Assembly (NCBI GenBank): GCA_016744475.1
Contig: JADGEH010000029.1
Location: forward strand, 1-47,433
Direction: 5' to 3'
DNA from: Thiotrichales bacterium
Lineage (GTDB): Bacteria > Pseudomonadota > Gammaproteobacteria > Beggiatoales > Beggiatoaceae
Length of the DNA: 47,433 bases
Positions 36,217-45,656 of the stretch are shown here, in pieces (the stretch's first letter is position 1; the number at the start of each line of letters is the position of its first letter). A program made the translations under genes and the position numbers. The notes under the pieces were generated by a model that was not told the origin of the DNA, made no database searches, and saw nothing but the letters and a program-made list of their open reading frames with translations.

Positions 36217-39200
36217 ATGTTGCGTTATTTTTTATTACTCCCGCTTTTCTTGCTGTCTGCGTGCCATCCACCGATGCTTAAGTCGCCGCCTGAGGAACCG
36301 CCGATAAAACCAAACACATCACGCCTTCCAAACACCCTCCCGCCCATGCTTGAGCCGCCGCTACCATCGCTTAAGTCGATAAAACCCATCACACCCCGCC
36401 CAAACATATCCTATCAGCCCAGCAGCCAGCCCTTCCTACGCCTCAATCCCAACATGCACACAGCGATGATAACCCGCATAGACACCGATGCGGCGGGGCG
36501 TTTTGCGGTCAGTGCATCAGATGACAAAACCCTGCGAGTATGGGATGTGCGCGAACAGCGTTTGTTGTCGGTGTTGCGTCCGCTGATGGGCAAGGGCAAT
36601 GAAGGCAAGTTGTATGCGGTGGCGATGTCCCCCGATGGTAACTGGATTGCGACGGGAGGGTGGACAGGTAACGAATGCAATACTATTCAACTCAATTGTT
36701 CAATCTATCTCTTCCACCGCCCCAGTGGCACACTACGCCAGCGTCTCAGTGGTTTGCCCAATGTCATCAACCATCTCGCTTTTTCTGCCGATGGGCAGCG
36801 TTTAGCTGCTGCCTTGGCGGGTGACCATGGTATCCGTTTGTATGCGTGGGACACTGCGCTGCACAATGCTGTTGCCCATTTTCGCGAAATCGCCCGTGAC
36901 AGCGATTATGCTGATCGCAGTCTTTGGGTCGAATTTTCTGCTGATGGACGACTATTGAGCACCGCGTTGGATGGTTTTCTGCGCCTGTACGATGTGAAAG
37001 GGCATTTGCAGCATAAAACTGCTTTGGCGGCAGGCAAAGAACCCTTTGCAGCACGTTTCAATCCCGCAGGTGATCAAATTGCTGTGGGCTTTTATGATTC
37101 CGCTCAAGTGATGGTGGTGGATGGACAGGATTTGCACGAGTTGTTTGCGGCAGATACGCAGGGCATTGATAACGGTGATTTATCAAAAATCGCTTGGTCA
37201 GCCGATGGGCAGGTATTGTGGGCTGGAGGACAGTATCAGCAGCAAGGCATACGTCCTTTAATTCGTTGGTCACAAGGCGGGCGTGGCACGCACCGTGTCT
37301 TACCTGCGGCACAAATGACCTTAATGGATTTACGCGCTTTGCCCGACGGCGGATTATTGTTTGGTGCAGCCGATCCACTGTTAGGCTGGCTAGATGCACA
37401 GGAGCAGATCAAGGTATTGAGCGCGATGCCGCTGGCGGATTTTCGAGCTAACGATGATGGTTTTTTAGTTTCACAAGATGCGGGACACATACAATTTGGC
37501 TATCAACAATGGGGCAAACAGCCTGCGCATTTTTCGTTGGCGGATTTGCAGTTACAGACAGGTGCATCGACTGAGGCGAGCTTACAAGCCCCGCACACCC
37601 AAGGCTTGGACATCACGGGCTGGGAAGACACTTATACGCCTCAACTCAAAGGCCAACCGCTGGCACTGAAACCCTATGAACGCTCACGCAGCCTCGCTAT
37701 CGCCCCGCAGCAAGCCAGTTTTCTATTAGGCACAGAATGGTATTTGCGTCATTACAGTGCCGCAGGCGAGTTGTTGTGGCGACAGGCTGTGCCAGGAATA
37801 GTGTGGGGCGTGAATATCAGTGGCGACGGCAGCAAGGCGGTGGCGGCGTTTGGTGATGGCACCATCCGCTGGTTTCGCCTCAGCGATGGCGAAGAGTTGC
37901 TGGCGTTTTATCCGCATCCTGATCAACAGCGTTGGGTGTTGTGGACACCCGAAGGCTTTTTTGCCCATTCGCCAGGGGCGGACAGTTTGATCGGTTATCA
38001 CCTGAATCGCGGTGCGGATCAAGCGGGTGAGTTCATCGGTGTCGAGCAAGTCTATGATTTGTTTTACCGCCCTGACTTGGTGCAAGCTAAATTCAACGGC
38101 GAAGAGGATGTGATACGTCAAGCCGTTACCGACATCGGCGATATTCGCCAGGTGCTGCGCAGCGGTTTGCCGCCACAGTTGACCTTGATCGACGGCGAGC
38201 GTTTACATTTGAAAAGCCGCGAGCATGTCTTGCAAGTGCAGGTGAATGATCAAGGCGGTGGCATCGGGCGTTTTGAGGTGCGCGTTAATGGCAAGCCCTT
38301 GCCTGCAAGCCAAGTCCGTGCGGGTGTTCCTCAAGGTGCGAAAGGACAAACCCTGTTGCGCCTGCCTTTCACGCTGGATCAAAAAATCAACAGCATCGAA
38401 GTGCTGGCGTATAACGCCGATAATCAAGTCGCTTCGCGCAGCGTGACGCAAAGCATCAGCGTAGACGATCCGATGCTGAGTGCGCCGGATTTGTATGTGT
38501 TGGCGGTGGGGATTAATGCTTATGACGACGGGGCGTTGACCCTGAAATACGCTGCTCCCGATGCGCAAGCCGTGTTGCAGCATTTGAGCGACACCGAGAA
38601 AACCTTATTCAAAAATGTCCATGCCCAGCTTTTAACCAATGCCCAAGCGCAACGCAGCGAGATCGAACGCGCTTTGGATGCCATCGCCGCGCAAGCCCAA
38701 GCGCAGGATGTGTTTGTGCTGTATTTATCGGGACATGGTTTGGTAGACCAGGGACGTTATTATTTTGTGCCAAAAGAGGCGTTGTACAGCAACCGCACAG
38801 CCTTGTTGCAACAAAGCCTGACGCATGATTTCTTGACCACCAAAATGAATAATGTGTTAGCACGTAAGACGGTGATGTTATTGGACACTTGCTACGCAGG
38901 TGCCGCTGTCACCACACGCGGCATGGAGAACAAAACTGCGGTGGATCATTTGATACGCGCCACAGGCTCCGCCGTGATCGCCGCCAGCAGCGATCAACAA
39001 ATGGCACTGGAAGGGCACAAGGGACATGGCTTGTTTACTTATGCGGTGTTAAAAGGCTTACGCGGCGCAGCAGATTCGGGGCGTGACAAGGATGTGAAAA
39101 TCACTGAATTAGCCAGTTATGTCAGCAATCTGGTGCCGAAAATCAGCTTTGAGCGGTTTCAATATCGGCAGGTTCCGATGTATGAATTGAAGGGGCAGGC

Positions 39201-39225
39201 ATTTCCGCTGGTGCGGTTTCGGTGA
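36217..39225 (+). CDS. Lipoprotein with WD40 propeller and caspase-like domain
   Basis: The 1002-residue protein has a lipoprotein signal with lipobox LSAC (about 15-18) and then a Pro-rich linker (about 20-70). WD40 repeats run over roughly 75-560 (SASDDKTLRVWDV, VAMSPDGNWIATGG, LAFSADGQRLAAAL, VEFSADGRLLSTAL and later blocks). A beta-rich stretch follows (about 640-745), then a peptidase C14 caspase-like domain from about 758 with His840 in YLSGHGLV and Cys892 in LDTCYAGA. It should be lipid-anchored with the peptidase outside the cytoplasm. AGGAGA lies before the ATG at 36217; the earlier frame start at 36196 is less likely. It is followed 60 bases later by a conserved unknown. Confidence 0.92.
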   Translation: MLRYFLLLPLFLLSACHPPMLKSPPEEPPIKPNTSRLPNTLPPMLEPPLPSLKSIKPITPRPNISYQPSSQPFLRLNPNMHTAMITRIDTDAAGRFAVSASDDKTLRVWDVREQRLLSVLRPLMGKGNEGKLYAVAMSPDGNWIATGGWTGNECNTIQLNCSIYLFHRPSGTLRQRLSGLPNVINHLAFSADGQRLAAALAGDHGIRLYAWDTALHNAVAHFREIARDSDYADRSLWVEFSADGRLLSTALDGFLRLYDVKGHLQHKTALAAGKEPFAARFNPAGDQIAVGFYDSAQVMVVDGQDLHELFAADTQGIDNGDLSKIAWSADGQVLWAGGQYQQQGIRPLIRWSQGGRGTHRVLPAAQMTLMDLRALPDGGLLFGAADPLLGWLDAQEQIKVLSAMPLADFRANDDGFLVSQDAGHIQFGYQQWGKQPAHFSLADLQLQTGASTEASLQAPHTQGLDITGWEDTYTPQLKGQPLALKPYERSRSLAIAPQQASFLLGTEWYLRHYSAAGELLWRQAVPGIVWGVNISGDGSKAVAAFGDGTIRWFRLSDGEELLAFYPHPDQQRWVLWTPEGFFAHSPGADSLIGYHLNRGADQAGEFIGVEQVYDLFYRPDLVQAKFNGEEDVIRQAVTDIGDIRQVLRSGLPPQLTLIDGERLHLKSREHVLQVQVNDQGGGIGRFEVRVNGKPLPASQVRAGVPQGAKGQTLLRLPFTLDQKINSIEVLAYNADNQVASRSVTQSISVDDPMLSAPDLYVLAVGINAYDDGALTLKYAAPDAQAVLQHLSDTEKTLFKNVHAQLLTNAQAQRSEIERALDAIAAQAQAQDVFVLYLSGHGLVDQGRYYFVPKEALYSNRTALLQQSLTHDFLTTKMNNVLARKTVMLLDTCYAGAAVTTRGMENKTAVDHLIRATGSAVIAASSDQQMALEGHKGHGLFTYAVLKGLRGAADSGRDKDVKITELASYVSNLVPKISFERFQYRQVPMYELKGQAFPLVRFR

Positions 39226-39285
39226 GGTGAATTGTCATATAATCGCCTGAAAAAATCCATAAAATATAGGCAAAGGTTCTGATGA

Positions 39286-39822
39286 ATGGATTGGACATCA
39301 TTTGAATACGAGGAGAAAACATATGATCTTTCCCACCTCAATACTTTTGAAATGTGCTGCGTCCAAGCAGCGAAAGGTGGGAAGCCTGAGCGCCATTATC
39401 ATTTTAAGGTGACTTTTAGTGTGCACTGTTTTACACGAGGTCAAAAGCATGATGAGGCAGTTGAACCTGAATTATTGTATCGTGATAGCAGGGAAACCAG
39501 AATTTTTGACTTTCGGCGTTATGCTTTGTCAAAACGCCTACCAGATATTGTCAAAGAATTAGGTCAAACCCGAAAATGCTTTCATACTGGGAAAGGTAAT
39601 TATTTTACAGTGGATGTACAAAACCAGGATGGCAGCGTAGAAGAATATGATGTCTATTTTAAGGTATCCCGCTCAGGGAAAGGGAAGTTGTCTTTATTCG
39701 TGCAGAGTGCATACATTCGCGATCAAAATCACAAAGGCAATCGACCCAAAAAGAAACCTATCTCATTTATGGTGATTGCGTATAACACGCAGCTTGGCAA
39801 GTCTATCAAGGCTCCAAAATAA
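39286..39822 (+). CDS. Conserved hypothetical protein (178 aa)
   Basis: I do not recognise a named domain, but the sequence has the texture of a conserved family: DLSHLNTFEMCCVQAAKGGK, FKVTFSVHCFTRG, YRDSRETRIFDFRRYALSK, RKCFHTGKGNYFTVDV, YFKVSRSGKGKLSLFVQSAY and NRPKKKPISF. It is basic at the C-terminus, has no signal peptide and is probably cytoplasmic. The combination of His, Cys and Asp residues may form an active or metal site, but this is not established. It lies between the WD40-caspase gene and the EAD/TPR gene and ends at a terminator. Confidence 0.75.
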   Translation: MDWTSFEYEEKTYDLSHLNTFEMCCVQAAKGGKPERHYHFKVTFSVHCFTRGQKHDEAVEPELLYRDSRETRIFDFRRYALSKRLPDIVKELGQTRKCFHTGKGNYFTVDVQNQDGSVEEYDVYFKVSRSGKGKLSLFVQSAYIRDQNHKGNRPKKKPISFMVIAYNTQLGKSIKAPK

Positions 39823-39848
39823 AAAAGCCCCCGCAAGCGGGAGCTTTT
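39823..39848. terminator. Terminator after the 178-aa gene
   Basis: AAAAGCCCCCGC and GCGGGAGCTTTT form a stem with one mismatch and a two-base gap, flanked by A-run and T-run, directly after the stop codon (TAA at 39820-39822). It could work in both directions. Confidence 0.8.
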
Positions 39849-40075
39849 CTAAAAAATTAACTGGACCTCTTGGCTATATCCACACTTGGGTGGAGACCAT
39901 CGCAAAGCGAAGGCGGGAGAGTACGTAGCTTGCGCTACCCCGTTCATATACTCTTTTACCACCGAAGTGGTTAACTTTGATTATGGTATTTCAGATGGCT
40001 TTTGTCAACAAAATAACTTGTGCTTTCTAGTGAGTAGATTCCGCACAGAATACTGGAATCGAGAATTGAAATTTT

Positions 40076-41290
40076 ATGCCTTCTTCTGAAAAAACTGATC
40101 TCTACACCCGCTTGACGCGCTTGCCCATGTCACAGTTGCAGGAAGTGTGTTTTCTCTATGGCTTAGACGAGCGGTTTTATCCCAACAACCCAAATAAAGT
40201 CGAACTCAGTAAAATCTTGATTCAATATGCCGAAAGCCTTGAACACATCAGTGAAAGTTATTGTCCTGATTTACACCATGTGCTGGAGGCGGTATTAGCC
40301 AAACACTCGCTACATAAACGGAAAACTTATTGGATCGCTGGCGTGTTCAGCGTGTTATTGCTGAGCTTTGTGGCGTTCTGGGTATGGCTACATTTAGAGC
40401 TTCGACACACCGCGCAGCAAGCCTTAGATTTGGGCGATTACAGCAAAGCGGTGGCGGCGTATGACGACTGGTTGTCAGCCGTGCCGCTGGATTATTCGGC
40501 GCGACAACAACGGCATAAAGCGGAGCTGTTGCAAGAGGTGTTTGAAACGGCTGAAGAATTCAACGCGGGGGATACGTTTGAGCGGGTGCAGACGATGCTG
40601 GAAAAGTCCCCTGATGATGCGCATCTGCTGACTGCTTTGGCAAATATGGCATTGAATGCAGAGCAAGTGCAACCCGCAAAAAATCATTATCAACGCGCAG
40701 TGGCACTTAAACCTAATTTAGCCCGCGCCCAATACGGCCTGGGTTCGATCTTGTTGTTTGAAGGGCAATTTGCTCAAGCCGAGACGGCTTTGTCTGCTGC
40801 CGTTGCGCTGATGCCCTGGCAGGTGGAATACCGTAGTAATTTGGCCACTGCGTATTTGTTGCAGGATAAATTCGCTCAGGCGCAAGAGGAATTACGTCAA
40901 GCGCAGTCTTTAGATGCGGATTTTTTGCGCCTGAGTTTGGAACGGGCGGTGGCGTATTTGTGGCAAGGGGAGGTTGAGTCAGCAGAGCAGGCTTTGCAAA
41001 ATTTAACGCGGCGTTTGCAGCAGTCTGAGTTGTTAGAGATGCCTAAAAATCAAGCGTCTTGGGTATTTCCAGCTTTAGCCCAGCAGCAGTGGGTGGTGTT
41101 AAATGAGTGGGCTGATAAACGCGCTTATGTGTATCGCAGTTTGAGCGCTATCGGGGCATTACAAAACGATACGCGCTTACAGCAGGTTTATGCTGAACAA
41201 GCGGATCAACAGATGAGTTCGCGCCAAGCGGACATTGAGAGTTTGGTGAAACAAGATATTGGCAAAGCCAGAAATGCTCTTGCAAGATGA
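40076..41290 (+). CDS. Putative EAD-like domain / membrane span / TPR protein
   Basis: The 404 residues divide into three parts. The N-terminal 8-60 (LYTRLTRLPMSQLQEVCFLY, GLDERFYPNN, KVELSKILIQYAE) resembles a small helical effector-associated (death-like) domain known from prokaryotic conflict systems; this is pattern recognition, not a proven match. A KRK-flanked membrane segment lies at about 84-106, with a positive-inside bias that puts the N-terminus in the cytoplasm. From about 115 to 330 there are TPR-type helices (ALDLGDYSKAVAAYDDWLSA, HLLTALANMAL, AQYGLGSILLFEGQFAQAET, LATAYLLQDKFAQAQEEL). The TPR part would lie in the periplasm. It is near the WD40-caspase lipoprotein. Confidence 0.75.
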   Translation: MPSSEKTDLYTRLTRLPMSQLQEVCFLYGLDERFYPNNPNKVELSKILIQYAESLEHISESYCPDLHHVLEAVLAKHSLHKRKTYWIAGVFSVLLLSFVAFWVWLHLELRHTAQQALDLGDYSKAVAAYDDWLSAVPLDYSARQQRHKAELLQEVFETAEEFNAGDTFERVQTMLEKSPDDAHLLTALANMALNAEQVQPAKNHYQRAVALKPNLARAQYGLGSILLFEGQFAQAETALSAAVALMPWQVEYRSNLATAYLLQDKFAQAQEELRQAQSLDADFLRLSLERAVAYLWQGEVESAEQALQNLTRRLQQSELLEMPKNQASWVFPALAQQQWVVLNEWADKRAYVYRSLSAIGALQNDTRLQQVYAEQADQQMSSRQADIESLVKQDIGKARNALAR

Positions 41291-41365
41291 AAAAACCTCC
41301 AACCATTTAGACACATTTGCTATAAAATTTTCCCTTCTTAAATCATTGTGCAAAGGATGCTTAAA

Positions 41366-42461
<1,096 letters not shown>

Positions 42462-42484
42462 CTTGAAGGATGGGCGTTAGGAAC

Positions 42485-42505
42485 AACACCGCTTTAAGCG
42501 GTGTT
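42485..42505 (+). terminator. Hairpin after gmk
   Basis: AACACCGCTT and AAGCGGTGTT form a 10-bp perfect inverted repeat one base apart, 24 bases after the gmk stop, followed by TCACTCGTT. It may end gmk transcription, or be part of repeat D. Confidence 0.5.
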
Positions 42506-42563
42506 TCACTCGTTCCCATGCGCCGCATGGGAATGCCGTCTTGACCGCGTTGCGGTCAGTACT
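42503..42563. repeat. Repeat family D, uninterrupted copy 2
   Basis: It contains the CCCATGCGCCGCATGGG palindrome, ATGCCGTCTTGACCGCGTT and GCGGTCAGTACTGA. It matches copy 1 apart from the 99-bp insertion there, and again leads straight into a family B repeat. Confidence 0.8.
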
Positions 42564-42667
42564 GATACAGGGAGCATATTTCAGTGATACTGGATCATCG
42601 TCGTTAAGAACGGATAGTTCTTTGAAACCGGCTAGCTCTGGCGTATCACTGATTTATTCCTCCTATA
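42564..42667. repeat. Repeat family B, copy 3 (Correia-like)
   Basis: It begins GATACAGGGAGCATATTTCA and ends CACTGATTTATTCCTCCTATA, with the same terminal pattern and length (104 bp) as copy 1. It lies between gmk and the stop of the hybrid kinase. Confidence 0.85.
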
Positions 42668-42690
42668 TCAGCAATTTACCCCCCACCAGC

Positions 42691-45300
42691 TTAAGCGCTG
42701 CTTGACTCGCCAGTAAAAGCTTTCAAGGTGTCTATAGTGCTGTGGAAGGTGTGTAAAAAATCCTCCCAGGCTTCACTGTCTAAGCGCAGTTGTTCTGCTC
42801 GCGCTAATTGTTCAATCTTATCCGCCTGCATTTGTAGGGCTTCTGCGCCTAAATTACCACTTAAGCCTTTGAGTGAATGCGCCAAAATTTTGGCCTGAGC
42901 AAAATCTGCTTGGGTGATGGCGGCGGAGATTTTTTCTGCATCTTGCGGGTGTTCGCTCAAAAATAAACGACACATTTTTTCTAGGATGGCGGGTTTGTTT
43001 AACATGCGTTGCAGGGCGAGCGCCTGATTAAAAATCACGGCTTGAGTGGGGTTCTCCATATGATTCATCTCCTTCGGTGGGTTCAGGTCAGTCTTTGTAG
43101 GTTCGAGGTTTAAGGATTTCGGGGCTAACCAACGCGCCAGTATTTGCAATATCGTGTCGGGTGTAAAGGGTTTAGCACAATGGTCATTCATTCCCGCTGC
43201 TAAACAGTGTTCTACATCTTCTGGCAAAGCATAAGCGGTCATGGCAATGATGGGGATGATATTAAAACGTGCATCGCGGCGAATTTGCTCGGTGACTTGA
43301 AAGCCATTCAGTTCTGGCACTTCTATATCCATGAAAATTAAATCAAAAGCATGTTCTGCCACGGCACTTAAAGCTTCGCCGCCGGTGTGTGCAACATGCA
43401 CTTGCAAACCGACAATACGTAGCAGTTCGGTAATGACTTGTAAGTTCCCTAAGTCGTCTTCTACCACCAATATGTTGGCGGCTGGAATCTGATAACGGCG
43501 GGCTTGCTGTTGAAACATATTGGCATCGCTAGACTCTTCCCATCGAAAACGATGAGTGGCTGATCTCATCTGTAATTCAGCTTCTGGGGTTTTGTGCTGA
43601 GAGGCGGCGACCACAAAAGGCAGGGTCACGATAAAACCACAGCCTCCGTCTGGTGCATTGTAGGTTTCAATCTGCCCTTGCATCATTTTGATCAGTTGCT
43701 GACTAATATTCAGCCCTAAACGCGCACCACAATGTGCAGGCGCACTGAGTGTAGAGGTGGCATCAAACAGGTCGTTGAGTTCAGTATTTAAGTGTTGGGG
43801 GTGCGGGCAGTGACAGGCGTTTTCTATGGTAAAACGAATATCTATCTTATCGGCTTCTGCATGACTGTTCTGAACCCGTAAGTACAAAGCATCAGAGGTA
43901 CTGAACTTGAGCGCATTGTCTAAAAGATGATGCAGTATTTGGCCTAATTTCAGCGGATCACCGACTAAGGTGTTCGGCAGGCTGTCTGGCTGACTGTAGT
44001 CTAATTCCAGATGCCTATTGGGGATTTTACAACGCATTTCTTGTATGAGGTATTCCAACATATCTTGCAAATGAAATTCAATGTACTCAATGGCGAGCTT
44101 GCCGGATTCAATTTGGGTTAATACCAGTAAGTCGTTCAGGCTGCCGAATAATTGATAGGCAGAATGTCGAATTTGATTAAGGTAACCCGTTTGTTGAGCG
44201 CTTAAATCCGTGTGCAAGGCTAAATGAGATAAGCCGATGATAGAATTCATGGGGGTGCGAATTTCGTGGCTCATGCTGGCTAAGAACTCGCCTTTGAAGC
44301 GATTTGCTTGTTCGTTGGCTTCACGGGCTTGGCGCAGGGCTTCTTCGCTTAATTGGCGTTCGGTAAAGTCGGTAATGGTGCCCGCTAATTGTGCGGGGTT
44401 GCCATGCTCGTCGTATTGCAATTCCATTTGTAAGGCGAGATAACGCTGTTCGCCATCTGTGCGTCGCATACGAATGTTGCAATGGACGGTTTGCTGGGTA
44501 TGAATGGCTTGTAACACCGCATCTTGTAAACAGCCGCGATCCGTAGGCTCAATATGTTGCAGCAAAGGATTGCCTAAGCAGCGGGTTTTAAGGGGATCAA
44601 GACCACAGATGTGGTACACCTGTTCCGACCAATAACCGCGATTTTCATGATGCACATCCCAAATAAAATGCCCGGTTTGCCCAATACGTTGTGCTTCTTT
44701 CAAACGCGCTTCACTGTGTTGCAACGCCTGTTCTGCCTGGTGTCTGGCTTGTGCTTGAACAAATAATTTAGCCACCTGTTGTAATAATTGCAGTTCTTTA
44801 GCCGACCAAGGGCGATGCGGTTTTTCCGTCTCAAGCCCGATACCACCATCCGTTTTTCCGGCTAAACATAAGGGCATTAACAGCACTGATTCCACCCGTT
44901 GCGCTTGCAAGAGGGTTTTTAACAGGCCGGCCTCTTTGGGCAACTGCGATAAGCTCAAGTAGTGCATGGCCTTGCCCGACAGCACGGGCTGATGCAAGTG
45001 ACGATAGTCGTGAGTGGATAAATCTAAGCGCTGCCATTCTGGCAAAAAGCTACGTATTTGCGGAGCACACCATTCATGCGTAATCCGAAATTTACGCTGC
45101 GTGTCGTAATATTTCAGCATGTAACAACGATCAACTTGCAAACTTTCACCAATAGCCTGCAAGCTCAGGTTAATCGCTTGAGTAAAACTGTGTGGCTCCA
45201 GTAAATAATCCATGACTTGTTGCATGAGTCGATCAGGCGTGACAGCCTCTCGTTCTGGCATAGTGAAGGCAGTGGCGTAGGTCATTGAATTTTTTATCAC
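42691..45300 (-). CDS. Hybrid histidine kinase (GAF-PAS-HisKA-HATPase-REC-Hpt)
   Basis: The 869-residue protein has a GAF-like sensor (about 30-185), a PAS domain (about 200-315) and a HisKA domain with His345 in [11 protein letters not shown]. An HATPase region (about 440-562) keeps the N box (Asn462 in LLDNALKF) and a partial G2 box ([12 protein letters not shown]). Then come a receiver domain (about 608-725) with Asp658 in [12 protein letters not shown] and an Hpt domain with His808 in [10 protein letters not shown]. There is no membrane segment, so it is cytoplasmic. The usual DTGIGI G1 box is replaced by ENACHCP, so ATP binding is in doubt. The first codon may be GTG 45300 or ATG 45285. 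No response regulator is adjacent. Confidence 0.93.
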   Translation of the reverse strand: MIKNSMTYATAFTMPEREAVTPDRLMQQVMDYLLEPHSFTQAINLSLQAIGESLQVDRCYMLKYYDTQRKFRITHEWCAPQIRSFLPEWQRLDLSTHDYRHLHQPVLSGKAMHYLSLSQLPKEAGLLKTLLQAQRVESVLLMPLCLAGKTDGGIGLETEKPHRPWSAKELQLLQQVAKLFVQAQARHQAEQALQHSEARLKEAQRIGQTGHFIWDVHHENRGYWSEQVYHICGLDPLKTRCLGNPLLQHIEPTDRGCLQDAVLQAIHTQQTVHCNIRMRRTDGEQRYLALQMELQYDEHGNPAQLAGTITDFTERQLSEEALRQAREANEQANRFKGEFLASMSHEIRTPMNSIIGLSHLALHTDLSAQQTGYLNQIRHSAYQLFGSLNDLLVLTQIESGKLAIEYIEFHLQDMLEYLIQEMRCKIPNRHLELDYSQPDSLPNTLVGDPLKLGQILHHLLDNALKFSTSDALYLRVQNSHAEADKIDIRFTIENACHCPHPQHLNTELNDLFDATSTLSAPAHCGARLGLNISQQLIKMMQGQIETYNAPDGGCGFIVTLPFVVAASQHKTPEAELQMRSATHRFRWEESSDANMFQQQARRYQIPAANILVVEDDLGNLQVITELLRIVGLQVHVAHTGGEALSAVAEHAFDLIFMDIEVPELNGFQVTEQIRRDARFNIIPIIAMTAYALPEDVEHCLAAGMNDHCAKPFTPDTILQILARWLAPKSLNLEPTKTDLNPPKEMNHMENPTQAVIFNQALALQRMLNKPAILEKMCRLFLSEHPQDAEKISAAITQADFAQAKILAHSLKGLSGNLGAEALQMQADKIEQLARAEQLRLDSEAWEDFLHTFHSTIDTLKAFTGESSSA

Positions 45301-45433
45301 TTATAAGGTGGCTTGATGTCTTTAAAGAGTTTATACGAATACAGGGCATTGAAGTAAAGATAGGACACAAGACGCTGGCAACTCGTGTTTTTACAGATTG
45401 TTGCAGAATTCTCAAGAAAAGGGGAGGTCAATA

Positions 45434-45462
45434 TGTAACAGGTACTTGTTGCATCTGTTACA
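45434..45462. promoter_or_regulatory. Inverted repeat, possible operator upstream of the kinase
   Basis: TGTAACAG (45434-45441) and CTGTTACA (45455-45462) are a perfect 8-bp inverted pair, with centres 21 bases (two turns) apart, 134 bases or more before the kinase start. This is typical of a dimeric-regulator site, but the binding protein is unknown. Confidence 0.4.
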
Positions 45463-45538
45463 GATTTTCGTTCTGTGACCGATAAAATGGCAACAAATCA
45501 TGAGAGGCATTTCACTTCAAGACAGCCTCTTCAGGCAC

Positions 45539-45570
45539 AAAAAAACCGCAGCGGGGCAAGCCGTGCGGGT
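45539..45570 (-). terminator. Rho-independent terminator of aroA
   Basis: On the minus strand CCGCACGG and CCGCTGCGG form a bulged stem followed by seven T (A-run on the plus strand, 45539-45545). It lies about 90 bases past the aroA stop. Confidence 0.75.
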
Positions 45571-45656
45571 TTGAATGAGCGAGGCTCAAGCGTGCAAGAT
45601 GCTCCTCAATCAACGAGTTTTATACGGAACTCAAAAATGTTCAAGATACCTCACTA

